A stretch of DNA of 64,000 nucleotides from Strobilurus pachycystidiatus (lineage: Eukaryota; Basidiomycota; Agaricomycetes; Agaricales; Physalacriaceae): assembly GCA_019915135.1 (NCBI GenBank), contig JAHLMK010000026.1:394323-458322 (forward strand), given 5' to 3'. The stretch's first letter is position 1; every line of letters begins with the position of its first letter. The notes beneath the pieces were generated by a model that was given only the letters and a program-made list of their open reading frames with translations, was not told where the DNA came from and searched no databases. Shown here in pieces: positions 1-12,671 of this stretch. The translations under genes were made by a program, and so were the position numbers.

Positions 1-927
1 AAGCAGCAAACGTACCCAAATGAGAAGCTTTTGCCATTTGTTCGGGGACTTCTGGAGGCGCTCCCAGGTTGCGAGGAGTTCAGGGTCAGCACCCGGAGCA
101 GTGGCGGCCTCCTTGATAACGTCCGCTGCATGACTGAGACGATTAAGGGGACCCGGATACGGAGTACGGGTGGCAGTGACGACAACCATGTGCTTCTTAC
201 TCTGCACACCGAGACATTGAGAGGCAGGAGAGATCTGGCTAGCGGTGACCTTGGCGCTCTTGTTGGGCATCTGCTCCTCTTCGTCGTCGCTGTCATGGTT
301 GCGACGACCGCGGCCTCGTTTGGCAGTCTTGCGAGGTGTGACGAATGGATTGTCAGAAGCAACGGTCCGTAGCGTAGTCAGAAGAATGTTGTAAGCAAGT
401 AAAGCAAATGTAACATATGATTGCGTCAGACGACTGATCATACTCGACTGGGTCACTAGAGGCGACTGGAATGTCGTCCTCAACGTCGGAGGAAGCGGGC
501 AGTCTGTCAGCCTCGGCGTCCTCATCGTCCTCGCCGCCTGCATCAGTGACAACAGGAGGAGGCGCTGCATCATATTAGCGGGATATAGCAAAGTCACAGA
601 GGGAAATATACCTTGATGCTCGCCTGCGAGGGCAGCGAGCTCATTGTCACTTTCCTCTTCCGCCGCAAGCAGTGCAGCGTTGCGTTTCCGAATGGCTGTT
701 AAACACTGTTAGCCATAAAAGAAATGACAAGGAAACTACATGCCTTCTGCTTGCGCGGCCCTCTCCGCCTTCTTCAGAGCGGCAGCGGCGCGCGCGCTCT
801 TCTCCTTCTGGGCAGCGGAAGCAACGGCGGGAGACGATGATTTACCACCCGTGTGCATGACAGCGGGGGCGCGAGTAGGGGCGCGAGTACGACCTGTGTG
901 CAAGACAGCAGGCGCAGGAGACGGCAT
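1..927 (-). CDS. 5' part of an uncharacterised nuclear-type protein gene, running out of the window
   Basis: I do not recognise this gene. The ATG at 927 starts an Ala/Ser/Lys-rich N-terminus of about 62 residues with charged alanine helices. Further acidic and then basic exons follow on the minus strand, including a KRGRGRR stretch followed by acidic HDSDDEEE near 270-330. A candidate first intron lies at about 696-739 and a second at about 555-610. The frames do not join cleanly across the first intron, and no good AG acceptor precedes the basic exon near 365, so the model is uncertain and may contain lesions. The 3' end lies beyond position 1. Composition suggests a DNA-binding or chromatin-associated protein, but that is inference only. 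Confidence 0.45.
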
Positions 928-1024
928 GGTACGGTGAGCAGAGAGGCGGTACGAGGACGAGAAAGAAAAAGTAAAAAGGAATGTGGGGGGAAGAAGTAAA
1001 GAACGACGCACCATACAAACAGCC

Positions 1025-1031
1025 TTATATA
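1025..1031 (-). promoter_or_regulatory. TATA box of the gene starting at 927
   Basis: The minus strand reads TATATAA about 100 bp upstream of the ATG at 927. This spacing favours the start at 927 over the longer in-frame ATG at 1014. Confidence 0.4.
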
Positions 1032-1262
1032 TCCTTTGATCTCAGGGTTCGCTACTTACCCTGCAATCAAACGCGTGCACGGACCACGCCAATTCACACA
1101 ATTCACAGAGTGGGACGATAATGGCAAGAAATTGAATGCATTATTGCCACGGAGGGCACGGCGCTGTAGCGGATACACAAGATATTGGAGATAATTGCAC
1201 AAGATAAAAAAAATTGGCGGCGCTCATAGCACGTCACATGAACAAAGGCCAAGACTGGCAAG

Positions 1263-4200
1263 CTAATGAGCGGAGGGAGAGCAGCAGTGAGGGAGGACAG
1301 GCGGCCGATTGAACACCTCGCAAAAGAGGGTTATATACCAGTACGCAATATTGTACTCGGCATCCCGGAGAGCACTGCTCGAGCGTTCGATGGCCACGCT
1401 GCGTAAAGCCTCACCGGAGTCCCAGACAGTACGTGGAATATGTTCCCGAGAGTACCTCCACCCTTGCATCACCCGAAAGAGACCGAACATCGACTCACGG
1501 CGCTGCCGCGCATCCTGCGCAGCGAATCCCTCGGTTCCCCACCCACCACTGACTCTGCGCGGCACGAGCGCTACATCAAAATAGGGAATAGCGTCGAGGA
1601 TTGCGGCTTCGCGATTGGCCCGCGTGTCTGCATCGAGTGGTGTCCACTCATTGGTATCGGAGCTGGGGTCCTTCAATGTGTAGAGGACGGAGTCCAAGGA
1701 GAGTATCTCCCAGCGGAAGTTCACCTCGCAAAGCTCCCACAAAATCGGTCGAGTCTCCGCTGGTGACAGTGGGGTCTGGAGTGAGACCGCTTCTCCATAC
1801 CAACGGAGCGGAGCAGAGGCCATATTCACGAAATTACAGACACCCTGCGAAAGGTCAGCCTGAGAAAAGACGCAAAGTCAATAAAGGGAATACCTGTTTC
1901 TTGGAGTCCTGGAGACACTTGTTCAGAAGGTCTTGCATCTCCTGCCGCCGGTTGTATGCCTTCGAACCCGGCTGTAGTGCATCATGCGTCTCTATCGTCA
2001 TGATTGAACGCCATTGCTGTGAGCTGAAGACGTCCAACGACAGAGCCGTGATGCGATAGATCAGCACGCGCCAAAGCTTCACGAGAATCCGGAGCTGCCC
2101 ACTGATGGTCTCATCATCCTTCGAACTGACAAGAAGGTTCGGGTCCGGTAGCGCGTAACCTTGTCTTGTACCGGGCCAGGGCTTGCGAGTTTGCGAGACG
2201 AGCCCCGCTTTACTGACAGCAGCTGCTGCATCGGCCCAAGCAGGTATGGAGTCGGGCATCAAGGGCGTGGAGACGTCTACGAACTTGTCGCGGTTGGGTT
2301 GCGGAGGAGCTCTGTTAGGGCGACGAGATGGCTCTTTCGTGCCGCGTGGACTAGAGGTTGGATCTGCAAGAATCTGTCAGCCGATAACTAGATAGCTAAT
2401 TAAAAAAAATGCTTACAAGGTGATGTGCGTAAATTCTTAGAGACCGTGGTCGTCACCTTTGCGGAGCTGGAGGAGAGGCGAGACATAGACGATGAAGGTG
2501 TAGATGACAATGGGATGGGAGGCGTAGTCGATGATGGTGTGGATGATGAGGAAATGGCGACAGACACGGACATGGACGAGTAAGAGCTCATCATTTCGGA
2601 GACGTGTTTGTACATGGCGGCGTAACGCCGCATGATGTCGAGCGACTCGCCGGCAAAAATGGGTGAGAAGGGAGGATCGGCCTCACACCAGAAATCTTCC
2701 TCTGCCCAAGGAGCGGCAGCGGGAAGGACGGTTTCGTCAAGCCATTCGGTGCAAGTGATGCCAACTTTGAGGTCTAGAGGGCGAACAAGCCAAACTGGGA
2801 TCCCGCACTATTCCAATGGTTAGTTGCAACTCACGAAACAAAGAACAATCATGCGCACCTTGTGAAGATTCTCTGCCACTGTCAAATCAAAGGTGAGGGC
2901 TCCCACCGTTCTTGTCATATCCATGCGTCATGACACAGGATCGGACCGGATTTCCGACTTACTCAGCCAGTCACGCGTCTCCTCGTGACCCCCTTAATCA
3001 TCCATCCTCGCCAAGGCTTGCCAAGTCCAGCCGGGCCGCCCGGACCTCCGCACGTGATCCTTTACTCAGCATCGCTACCGCCAAACTTGCCATACCCTTG
3101 ACCCAGACCATGCTGCCCTTTGCCCAATACATGTGGACCTCCGCTTGTTATCTTACTTATCTCCTTATGCATCTACCTACTCAGTCCAGTATTTAAGCGC
3201 TTGTACTTTACCTATGTTTCCTCAGTTCGAATATCAACTTAGACGCTCCAGTCTAGTCTTCATCTCTTCTTCTTGTCTGAACTCAACTTGCGGAACTCCG
3301 CTCGTTGGCTAAGACTTACATTCTCCAACTCGCGTTGTCCTTACGGACCTCCGAGCTCATCTCTTGTCTCCTTCCTCCGGGTTTGCTCTTCCTTGGCGGA
3401 CCCCCGGATTCAAGGCTCGACTCAAGGGACCAACCTGCTGAACGCAGGCAGCCCTGGTTCCGGACCACCGACAATCCTCAAGACCGGGCCCCCTGCAACT
3501 CTCACCACAACCGAGGGATAGCCGGACTACCGCTTGACGGGGATCCATAGGGTTGCAGGTGTGGAAACACGTGCCAATACAGAATAGGTAAACCTTTTAC
3601 CTTTTCTTTCTTTTAAACACTTCTACGCTTATTCTTTCACAGGCTCGGAGCACCGCTTGTGCTGTGCTTACCGAGAAATCCGGTTTCGGACATCCGCTTG
3701 ACTTGGTCTGGGGCACGGTCTTAACAGTTCTCGCAACAGAGACCGTCCCCTCGCCGGGTGTGGAACCGTAACACGGTTCAGGCAGATTATAATATCGATA
3801 GCGGACGACGGTGAACCAGACGACTCGGCCCAACAGTTCGAGAGCAACGCGAGCCGTATGACAATACAGCGCCAACGCCTCGGGGAAGGAAGAGACGAGA
3901 TTCAAACGCTGAGTGAGATACTTGAGGCGGGGCTGGAGCGTGCATAAGACTCGGTCGGTGCGCGCGGGAGCTTGGCGCTCATCTTCCAGCATGGACTTGA
4001 CACGCCACAGGGTGGTGAAAGTCGCCTCTGAGATCTCCAGGCGCAGGTGTTGGCTCAACCGCCCGACATTCCGTGACATACAAGCGTCCTGTTCGCAGAC
4101 GAAGTCCTTGGCCTCATCGGGGGTATACCACAGAGCGTCGTTATTGGCGGCGACCCGCTTATCGGGGTGCGGCACGCAGGACAGGTGAGGTACGCGTTCA

Positions 4201-4601
4201 TCGAAATACTGGGGGTGCAACAGAGGGTCGTCCTGCCCAAATCGGTAGTTGCGGCGCAGGCAAACATGCCGTTCACCAATCAGGAGGTCGGCGGGGATGT
4301 AGTCGGCGTTGGGTGTGGTCACGAAGACGCCATGGGAGGCAAAGACGCGCCCGAGCCGCCCGTTATACGACTCTATGGTGGACTCAGCGTTGGACTCAGC
4401 GTCGGACTCGATGTTGGACTCCGCGTCGGACTCCATGTCAGATCTGGCACAAGACCGAGACCGAACAGCAGATGCAAGATCGTGCTGTAGCACTAGATGC
4501 AAGATCGTAGTGCGCCGGAGCGAAGTGGTGGGCGGGCGGGTTCGAGTTTGCTGGGGTGGCGATGGTTGAGCGATGGGATTGATGTTGAGATTATCGATCA
4601 T
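1263..4601 (-). CDS. Five-exon conserved hypothetical protein with an LTR in intron 1
   Basis: The exons on the minus strand are 4601-3601, 2910-2859, 2807-2417, 2363-1894 and 1859-1263. Together they give about 836 codons without an internal stop, and the phases agree at all four junctions. The N-terminal part has an acidic ESDAES-type repeat (around 4440-4370). The long middle has no motif I can name. A Ser/Thr-rich tract (SSSSTPSSTTPP) lies in exon 3. Introns 2-4 are 51, 53 and 34 nt, whereas intron 1 is 690 nt because it holds the LTR at 2913-3581; the acceptor AG directly abuts the LTR end. The start could also be the upstream in-frame codon at 4661. No function can be assigned. The intact frame suggests a gene still under selection, or only recently hit. 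Confidence 0.65.
2913..3581 (+). mobile_element. Candidate solo LTR (Gypsy-type) inside an intron
   Basis: This 669-bp segment starts TGTCAT and ends AATACA, and so has TG...CA termini. It carries a TATTTAAG promoter-like motif near 3190 followed by a pyrimidine-rich leader. Its edges coincide with the intron edges of the surrounding minus-strand gene, which is strong positional support. I found no target-site duplication (GTTCT against GAATA), so the exact ends may be off or the copy may have been rearranged. Confidence 0.5.
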
Positions 4602-5463
4602 CCTATTTGTCACTAAGGCTGATGCACGACAGGACCAAACATGGTCCGTGCGCACGATCAAGTCCGGTTCCCGTCTGAGTCAAGTTTCCCACCACCCGCC
4701 CACGCCGCTAGACCTGGCCTCGAGACTTCTGCGCCGCCCGTCGAGCACACTGCTCCGCCCCCGGACCGCCGTATATCGTATTCTGTCTTGCACAAATACG
4801 ATTCGCATGTACTCTGTCTTGCACAAGTACCTTTTCGCATTTTTGGCCGTACTCTGTCTTGCACAAGTACACTGGCACTCTCTCAACGCAGACTCCGTCG
4901 CTCCGGTAAGCGTCATTTCCTCCTTCTTTTGCCCGCTCGCTCGCCAGTGCCCATGCCCGCCGTTTGCGCTCCTTTGGCCCGCCTCCCCGTAGTATCTACT
5001 TACTGACAAATCAATGTTTTTCAAGATCTCTTTCGTCTCTGTGGGTCCGTCGTTCCCCTCCTCCTGCGGTAAGTTACCCTGTCACACCGGTTCGAGCACA
5101 TATTTATCGCATCTTTTACAGGATATTCCACCGATTGTCATCTCGTCGTCCCGCGCTGCTCAGAATCAAATTTGTACGTGTCATTCTCCACCTTCGCGTA
5201 TCTTCTCCGGCCCTCTTGACGCGGCGGCTGGCTTTGTCGATCAAAGGGCCGACCTTGAGCCTACTTCCAACGCCAGCCGCAGCGCCGAGATGGCAGGGCA
5301 GGCTCACGCTAGACTCCCAAATTTTCACGTCAAGTGCTGATTAGTTTTTTGCAGCGCATCTCAATTCACGTATAGTCCCGCAGCTCTTACACACACTCGA
5401 CCCCAATTCTCTTTGATTTCGCATGTAAGTTGCACTTTTTTATTCCTTTCGCATGCGTAACTG
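4602..5463. other. Divergent intergenic region with a 21-bp repeat cluster
   Basis: This region lies between the minus-strand gene at 1263-4601 and the plus-strand Plavaka gene. I see no convincing gene. It contains three near-identical 21-bp units with the core CTGTCTTGCACAA at 4779-4799, 4810-4830 and 4850-4870, and several pyrimidine-rich stretches typical of fungal promoters. Confidence 0.4.
4779..4870 (+). repeat. Three 21-bp direct repeats
   Basis: The units at 4779-4799, 4810-4830 and 4850-4870 share the core CTGTCTTGCACAA. The last two are identical over 21 bp. They lie between two divergently oriented genes and could be regulatory. Confidence 0.6.
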
Positions 5464-8400
5464 ATGCTGTACAAGCCTTGTCCCTACGCGCCTACTATCT
5501 CTGCTATGCCACCTCAACTAGTCCCTTGCGAGAACCCGGAATGCAGCCGTCGTTTTGCGACAGTGGGCGGCATGCGAAGTCACCTCCGACAGGCCAAGAC
5601 CTGCAAAGGCTGGCTTACGCGCGGGAAGTCCCCGGAGCACCTTGCAAACTCCACTCTTGTTGCCGTTCCTATTATCGAGGTAGCCTCTCAATCCGCTGCC
5701 ATCTTTGATGCGTATCAGTCCACACCGGATTTCCATGCTGCTCGTGAGAATACCGATGATGGCGACGACGACAACGACCTTGATGAGCCTGTCTCCGTTG
5801 ATGCAGGGCACTTACCTGAGGATGACGAGACTGGTGGTGGAGGGGAGGAGGAAACCCAACCTAACGCCGAGGACGATGATCTCGACATTGACGAAGACGA
5901 AAATGCCGGTGCTGCTTTCCGGGCATGGCTTGAGAATGCTGAGGCGTTGGAGGTGTTCGAAACTCTTGACGACCTCCCAGCGCTGGGTCAGGCGGGCCCG
6001 GGACCGTCCACACAGCGTATTTGCATGCAGACTCTGCTTGGTGGCCGTGCCCGTTATCTTGATGACGATGAGGACGACGAGTTATCGGAGCGTGTTTCTG
6101 ATGAGCATGGAACGGCGGGGAAGATCCTTTGTATGTCGACCAACGTGCATGAGCAGTGGGCAGCGTTATTCAGCACCAATTTTACTCCCGATGTAGTCAT
6201 GGATGGTAGCGGTGCCCCGGACCTCACAGATCTGGAGTGGTACAAGCCGTTTGCCTCCGCGTTAGACTGGCAAATTGCACAGTGGATGGTCAATCAAGGC
6301 ATAGGCCACAATGCCTTCAACGAACTCTTGAGTATTCCGGGTGTAAGTTTCATATCTCATTGTCAGTGCTTTTCGCTCATTTTACCCTTTTCAGGTGCGA
6401 GAAAAGCTTGGTCTGTCATACAGCACTACACGCGGCCTTCACAAGATTGTGGATTCTTTACCTCGTCGCGCCGGCAACTGGAAGGTCAAACATCTCTCTT
6501 TCCCCGATTTTCCCGACGAACAATTCACCCTCCGTCATCGGGACATTCTCGAGTCCATTCGCTCCCTCTGGGGTGATCCCGAACTAGCAAGCCATCTTGT
6601 TTACAAGCCAAGTACCCTCTTCAGCAACAAGGAGCGCGACCGACGTCTGTACAATGAAATGTGGACCGCCAAATGGTGGCACTTTATCCAGGTAATTGAT
6701 TCCCTCTTATTTGTTGATTTTGCCAACTCACACAACTATCAGGATAAGCTTCCAATAGGTCACACTGTTGCACCTCTGATAGTATCGACCGACAAGACCC
6801 AGCTCACTCAATTCTCGGGCAGTCGCCAGGCGTACCCTGTCTATCTCACTCTTGGAAACATTCCCAGCCATCTGCGACGCAAGCCATCCCAGCTAGCTTG
6901 TATTCTCGTTGGATACCTCCCCATCGAGAAGCTCAACAAGGGGAACATCTCCAAGGCTGCCATGCGTTCTCGATATCAGCGCCTCTTCCACGCTGCGATG
7001 ACTGAGATCTTCTCACCCCTTATCGAGGCGGGAAAAACTGGCGTGGAGATGACGAGTGGCGACGGGGCTGTTCGCATGGTGCACCCCATCTTGGCGAGTT
7101 ATGTTGCCGACTATCCTGAACAATGTCTTGTGACTTGTGCAAAGTACGGCTCCTGTCCCAAGTGCCAGTGTGACCCAGCAGAGATGGGCGATGATACGGA
7201 ATGGGCACTGCGAACGCCCATGTGGACGCTTGGGGTGATGTCTGATGCCGATGAGACGACGACCTCCAGGACGACTTATTTCGAGACGTGCATGTCTCAG
7301 AACGTGTCTGGACATGTTCCGAAGCCTTTTTGGGCTGATCTTCCCCACACAAACATCCATCTCAGCACGACGCCAGATGTTCTCCATCAGCTATATCAGG
7401 GAGTTCTCAAACATCTCATTGATTGGTGTCAAACTCTCTTGACGGAGGAGGAGATGGACCGACGCATTCGATGTCTGCCCCCAGGTTTGGGTCTCCGTCA
7501 CTTCAAAAATGGAATCAGCGCTCTCTCGCAGGTCAGCGGCGCAGAGCGGAAGAATATGGGGAAGATCCTCCTTGCCTGCCTCGTTGGTTCAGATATTCCT
7601 GAACGTGGTGTCATTGCTTGTCGCGCTATCCTTGATTTCATCTACCTTGCTCAATATTTTACACATGAGGAGGATACACTTGGCTACATGGACAAGGCTC
7701 TTGATGAGTGGCATGCCAACAAGGATTATTTCATTGATGTGAGTAGTTCTCTCCTTGTTTTGTATTATCTGATCTAATATTGAGCAGGTCGGCCTTTGTG
7801 AAAACTTCAACATTCCCAAAATACACTCACTTCGCCACTATGTCACCTCCATTCGTCTATTTGGAGCTACCAACAACTTCAATACTGAGATGTTTGAGCG
7901 TCTTCACATCGACTTCTCCAAAAAAGGCTGGCGGGCCTCGAACAAGCGGGACGAGTATCCACAAATGACGACCTGGGTTCTTCGCAAGGAGAATATCCAT
8001 GCCTTTGCTCGATATACCGTTTGGGTCCAAAAGCAGGCTGGTGAGTCATTGTGGCGATGCTGTCTAAGTTATCGACTGACATAAGTTCACAGTATCAAGA
8101 TATGTCTCCTCCGCATCCCCTGAGCCTCCTGATATTCCACCACGTCCTGCTGAAGGTGTACCCTCTGCTCTAGTGTCACCTGTTGCGCACAGTGGACGTG
8201 TTCAGAAAGTCTCTCTTCCAAAACACCCAAGCATTCCCAACAAACTCCTGACCCGTATTGCAAAACAACATCGTATTCCCTACTTCACCCCTCACCTCCT
8301 TGCCTATCTTATTGCTCTGGGTCAAGATCAATTGGGTGCAGCGGCTCAGGAATATCCTGCTCTACCATTTATGGGCGTTGACGTTTATTATTCATTCAAG

Positions 8401-8976
8401 TTTGGACGAGAGAGAATCACAGATGACTTTGAAGTTCGGGACGTGGTCAAAGCAACTCCACTGGACGGTGGGTGATTTGACACTGTCATTGTTCTTACCG
8501 GCGATGATGCTGAGAACGTGGGCCTTCAAGGTAATTGATCTCTTTCATGTATTCATTGTTCAATCACTCACTGTTGATTAGGTACTTGTGTCGGCCGTGT
8601 TCATGTCATCTTCAAACTTCCTGCAAAGATGACATTACATGGTGTTGCCTTGAACACTCCCGAACATTGGCCACGATATCCATTAGCATATATTGAGTGG
8701 TATACCAAGCCCTCTTTGACTGCTAAGGCTGCTCGCACTCATCGCTTACCTTCCCTCGCCAAAGCCTACTTGCCAGATCACATCAAAAGGCAATGGTCCA
8801 TTATTCCTTTGATCAATATTCGTCAAAGTGCCCACCTGACACCAAATTGGGTGAAGTGTTCGCCAGATCAGTGGGACATTCCTATCTCAAAGAGCTCAGT
8901 ATTAGATACCTGTGACGAATTTTTACTTAATAATTGGCTTAGTATATATACTTATCAAACTATTTATCTAGCTTAG
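5464..8976 (+). CDS. Plavaka-family transposase (KDZ-related), one in-frame TGA
   Basis: Six exons give about 1085 codons: 5464-6342, 6395-6691, 6743-7738, 7788-8040, 8093-8530 and 8582-8976. All introns are GT-AG, about 50 nt, and phase-consistent. Residues 22-47 hold an N-terminal C-x4-C-x12-H...C zinc-finger-like motif. An acidic linker follows, then the Plavaka core, recognised by signatures such as PLIVSTDKTQLTQF, the GSCPKC cysteine pair and TPDVLHQLYQGVLKHL. The C-terminal third matches the family's usual length. An alternative start is the ATG at 5506. A single in-frame TGA at 8473-8475 (a CGA is expected) truncates the last fifth, so activity is doubtful. This family moves DNA segments in Agaricomycetes. 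I could not identify the terminal inverted repeats of this copy. Confidence 0.85.
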
Positions 8977-9372
8977 ATAGAATTACATAGAAACTGATTG
9001 ATAGTACTTTGAAGTAGTTTTTATTCAATTTGATATATTAAGTTGATTAGAAATACTTACAAGTCATTGCATGAGAGACATAAGCTTGAGGGTAATACAT
9101 AGCAACTGAAGATATATGTTTTGTTGCCATTAAACTGCAAGTATTTGTATACAACTTGCAGCGTCTTCAAGCTATTGCATAGCTGCTATCATCTTGTAGT
9201 TACTTTGTAACACTTTTGGGGCTTGAGGGTACTTTGACAGCTTTATAGCAGATGCGACTAATCTATCAGCTTTGAGTCAACTTAAGATAATAGGGTGTTT
9301 CCTGATGTGCCTTGATTGGCCACACCATCCGCTTTCCAGACCTTCTTGGGATGTCGCCGAAGGAGTGGGATA
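8977..9372. other. AT-rich spacer downstream of the Plavaka gene
   Basis: There is no complete gene. The stretch is AT-rich and has a repeated GCTTGAGGGTA motif near 9083 and 9221. Its last ~80 bp (about 9302-9380) read open in the plus strand and continue in frame across the hAT insertion into 12672-12888. Confidence 0.4.
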
Positions 9373-9380
9373 GTGACAGG

Positions 9381-9392
9381 CAGTGTTGATTA
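9381..9392 (+). repeat. hAT left terminal inverted repeat
   Basis: The 12 bp CAGTGTTGATTA pair perfectly with 12652-12663. The TSD copy GTGACAGG precedes it at 9373-9380. Confidence 0.92.
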
Positions 9393-9576
9393 GACAGTTA
9401 CTTGGTAAATGACATACGTATGACCTGCCTTTACTGTAAGATCGTAAGAGTAAGGCTGTATGATTGGAGTAAGGTAAGGTTCGGGCCAATTGCCCGGCAA
9501 GTAGGGATCGCGTGTTGCCCACCGTCCACAACAACCCTCACACTTGCTCGCATCTCCGGCCGTGCAATCCTCCAGC

Positions 9577-12443
9577 ATGGGAAAAGACGGACCTCTATGG
9601 AACTGGTTCTACGGGGACCCAAGCCTCAAGTACAATAGCTCACACAAGAAGGCTTGGTGTAACGGCTTCACTGCGGCCTTGACAACACAGTTTCTCGCCA
9701 GCTTGCCACAGCTCATCAGCACCACTCCGGGGTGGTCGATTGACCTTTTGGACAAGCCACCCGATTATTTTTTCAACCATGGTGCGTGTTGTATTCAACA
9801 TCTACACATGTTCTGATGAAAACAATCAGTGCGCACAAGCTACATGGTCGACGCCGCAACAAAGCCCGAGGATGTGCAATGTTGGCATCAAGGCCAAGCC
9901 CAAACCATGCTTCCGCACCTTTCTAGCTGCCTCAACACACCCAATGCGGAAAAGGAGACAGTGCGCGCCCGACAGGCTGAATTTCAACAAAAGAATATTC
10001 AGAACCAAGTACCTCGGAAAGCTCGGAGACAGTCAATTGACAATATAGCCAATGCACGCGCAGGATCTCTTCCACCCAGTCCATCCATTCCGCCATATTC
10101 TCCCAGCCCTTCGCCTTCACTCCCACCATCTCCCATTCCATCTGCAACCACACTTTCATTCTCCGCGATGCCAGCTCCACCTACACCATCGCGTCGAGGC
10201 TCTATCTCTTATGACTTCCCTTTGATACCCGTCAAGCGACGGCGTGTAGAATCAGATTCCGTAACCACCTTTGATCAAGAGTTCTTCGCGACCGAGCTGA
10301 TGAAAATGCTTGCAACGTGCGGAATTGCTTTCAACGTCACAACAAATCCCGCCTTCAAAGTCTTTTTCCGCATCTTTGTACCCAAAGCTTGTATTCCTGC
10401 TCGACAAAAACTATTCAACACCATCATCAAACGTGAGGTAGCACTCATTCAACGAAAGCAACGGGCACGATTTGAAGGGAAGCTTGCTTCGTATGTCGTC
10501 GACGGTTGGAAGAATGGTGGCAAGCGGAGCGTCAACACATCAATGCTCATTGTTGAGTATAGTGTACGTGGTCGCTGCTACATGGAGAAACAAGCTAAAT
10601 CTATATCCATTCAGCCGTTTCTCCTTTCGTCATTTGACATGTTCAATCGACCAAAGACCGGCGACGAGATGTGGTCTCTTGTCAAGGACGATATTCTCTT
10701 GGCCGAGACGCTGTATGGTGTCCATGTAGCACAAGTGACAACCGACAACGGTCCCGATGCAAAGAAGATGAGGCGTTTGGGCAGACGAGAGCTACCGTCG
10801 ATTGGCTGGTTTGAGTGCTGGGCCCATCAGGTCAATCTGATGACCGGGAATTACCTTGCCATCAAGGCCCCCTGGATGGACACGGCAAAAGAGGGAAACG
10901 AGCTGATCAAGTGGTTCAATGCGCACTCCAAGGCGCTTGAGAAGCTGTGCAACTACCAGGCACGAGTTCATGGCATTGTTCTTCTACTCATTCTTGCAGG
11001 CCAGACACGATGGACTGGCCACTTCTGCTCTCTCAATCGTGTCCTTGAGATTGAGCCATCAATCCGTGAACTTGCTCTGTCAAATGCTGCATTCCTGCGC
11101 GGTGTAGCCGGCACAAAAGCTGAGGCACTCAAGAAGGCAGAGGAGATCCTGGAGATGATCAATTGCACGTCCTTCTGGTCAGATCTTTGACGGTCAGTAT
11201 CATTGACATATTTACGACCTTCACTAATAATGCCCATTAGGATTGTGGGCCATCTGCGACCGTTAGCGATCCTGGCCAATACATTCCAGGCACCCAATTG
11301 TCGCCTAGACACCGTTTTCAAGGGCCTCGCAAACCTGTATCGATTCTACCGCTGCTTACCGGACAACGACACCGTTGTGCGCGAGACAATGTTGAAAAGC
11401 ATAGAGCGTCGATGGAAGGACACAGATCAAGAGCTGTTTCTTCTTGCACTATTTTTGAACCCATATCATCGAGCTGACCGATTCAATCCAAACAAGATCT
11501 CTGGCAACTTTATCTATGATCTTCTTCTCTCTGTTTGTGAACGGCTCTTCAAGCGCGAGGATCTAGACATCGACTTTGAGCTTTATCAGGTCTTCATGGT
11601 CTATTATAACCGTGTCGGCACCTTTTCTGATGAATCCATGCGCCTTGAACAACATATCAAACTTGCTGAGTCTCAGGTACGTCCTATTCCTCGACCCTTT
11701 CGACAAATACTAATGATATGTAGTGTGAATCTGTCAATCTTCTCAGAGTCTGGCGACTTGCTACCGGGCTCGGGGCAAAGAAGGACCAAAGCCGGGGCTT
11801 ATTTGTCGAGCTGGCGCTTCGAATCCTTAGCATGGTTCCAAACTCTGCATTTGTAGAGCGAAACTTCTCTATCTTTGGGATCACACACACGGTACAACGT
11901 AACCGCATGCATGTCGAAACATGTCATAACGCTACCATCATCAGGGAGGAGTCCATTGCCGAGTTCCACGAACAAAATCTCATCCCTTCGCGTTCCAAGC
12001 GCTCATTCCACATGCCAGCTGCTCCATCTGGCGAGGACTCAGCGGATATCCCGGATCCCAATGCTGTAGCGGATGGAAACTCGGAGGCGCAAGAGGAGGA
12101 TCTCAACCAGACCATGCAGGGTCTTGTTGATGAATCGCAAGTTGACGAGATGCAGGGCGACGACGACGAGATGTCCCTTGACGCATCAACGGGTCCCGAT
12201 TTCAATCCAGGTGCTCGGCGTCCAAAGTACAAGAAGATGCCACTCTCCGATGTCTTCACGTATCCCGAGAGCAGTGCAAACACCTCATCGAACCCGTTCT
12301 GGCACAATGACGACACGGAGCTTGTCGCGGAGGAAAAGGCGCTTGCTCAGGCAGCGCGGATGCGGCATCTTGCTGCAAATCAGTTTGTCATGCCCGAGTC
12401 TGTAGCCCCACTACCCGAGTCTGTAGCATCGTCGTCCTTGTAA
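9577..12443 (+). CDS. hAT-family transposase, four exons, possible in-frame TGA
   Basis: The exons are 9577-9781, 9830-11192 (or 11177), 11241-11676 and 11724-12443, about 900 residues. After a divergent N-terminal region (possibly a degenerate BED-type finger) and a Pro/Ser-rich linker comes a DUF659-like segment (ACIPARQKLFNTII; VVDGWKN; TTDNGPDAKKM). The hAT C-terminal dimerisation domain (PNSAFVERNFSIFG) and an acidic tail follow. If intron 2 uses the better donor GTCAGT at 11193, codon 11188-11190 is an in-frame TGA. A weaker donor at 11178 (GTCAGA) removes the stop and keeps the frame, so a functional transcript is still possible. The gene is centred in an element with intact ends. The family cuts and pastes its element and leaves 8-bp duplications. 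Confidence 0.88.
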
Positions 12444-12651
12444 TTGTAGTGCCTTACCCATCTGCAAAGAATTTCTTGCTATGTTATGTGTGTGTGGATT
12501 GTAAGACAAATAGCTAAGTACTAGCAGCACTCGTCTGGCCGGTGCTGCCCTATGATCGGGCACCCGGTCCGTATCCCGTTACAATACTGTAAGGTCATTC
12601 TTACCTTACCGATCTTACCTGTATGACCCGTAAGGTCGCATGTAAAACGTA

Positions 12652-12663
12652 TAATCAACACTG
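12652..12663 (-). repeat. hAT right terminal inverted repeat
   Basis: TAATCAACACTG is the exact reverse complement of the left end. The second TSD copy GTGACAGG follows at 12664-12671. Confidence 0.92.
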
Positions 12664-12671
12664 GTGACAGG

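Larger units (their letters stand above)
9381..12663 (+). mobile_element. Complete hAT transposon with TIRs and 8-bp TSD
   Basis: The 3283-bp element begins CAGTGTTGATTA and ends TAATCAACACTG, a perfect 12-bp inverted repeat with the CA-G-G ends usual for hAT elements. It is flanked by the direct repeat GTGACAGG at 9373-9380 and 12664-12671, the 8-bp duplication expected for this superfamily. It encloses a single four-exon transposase gene. The perfect termini and duplication indicate a fairly recent insertion. The target was itself a coding-like sequence. Confidence 0.93.
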
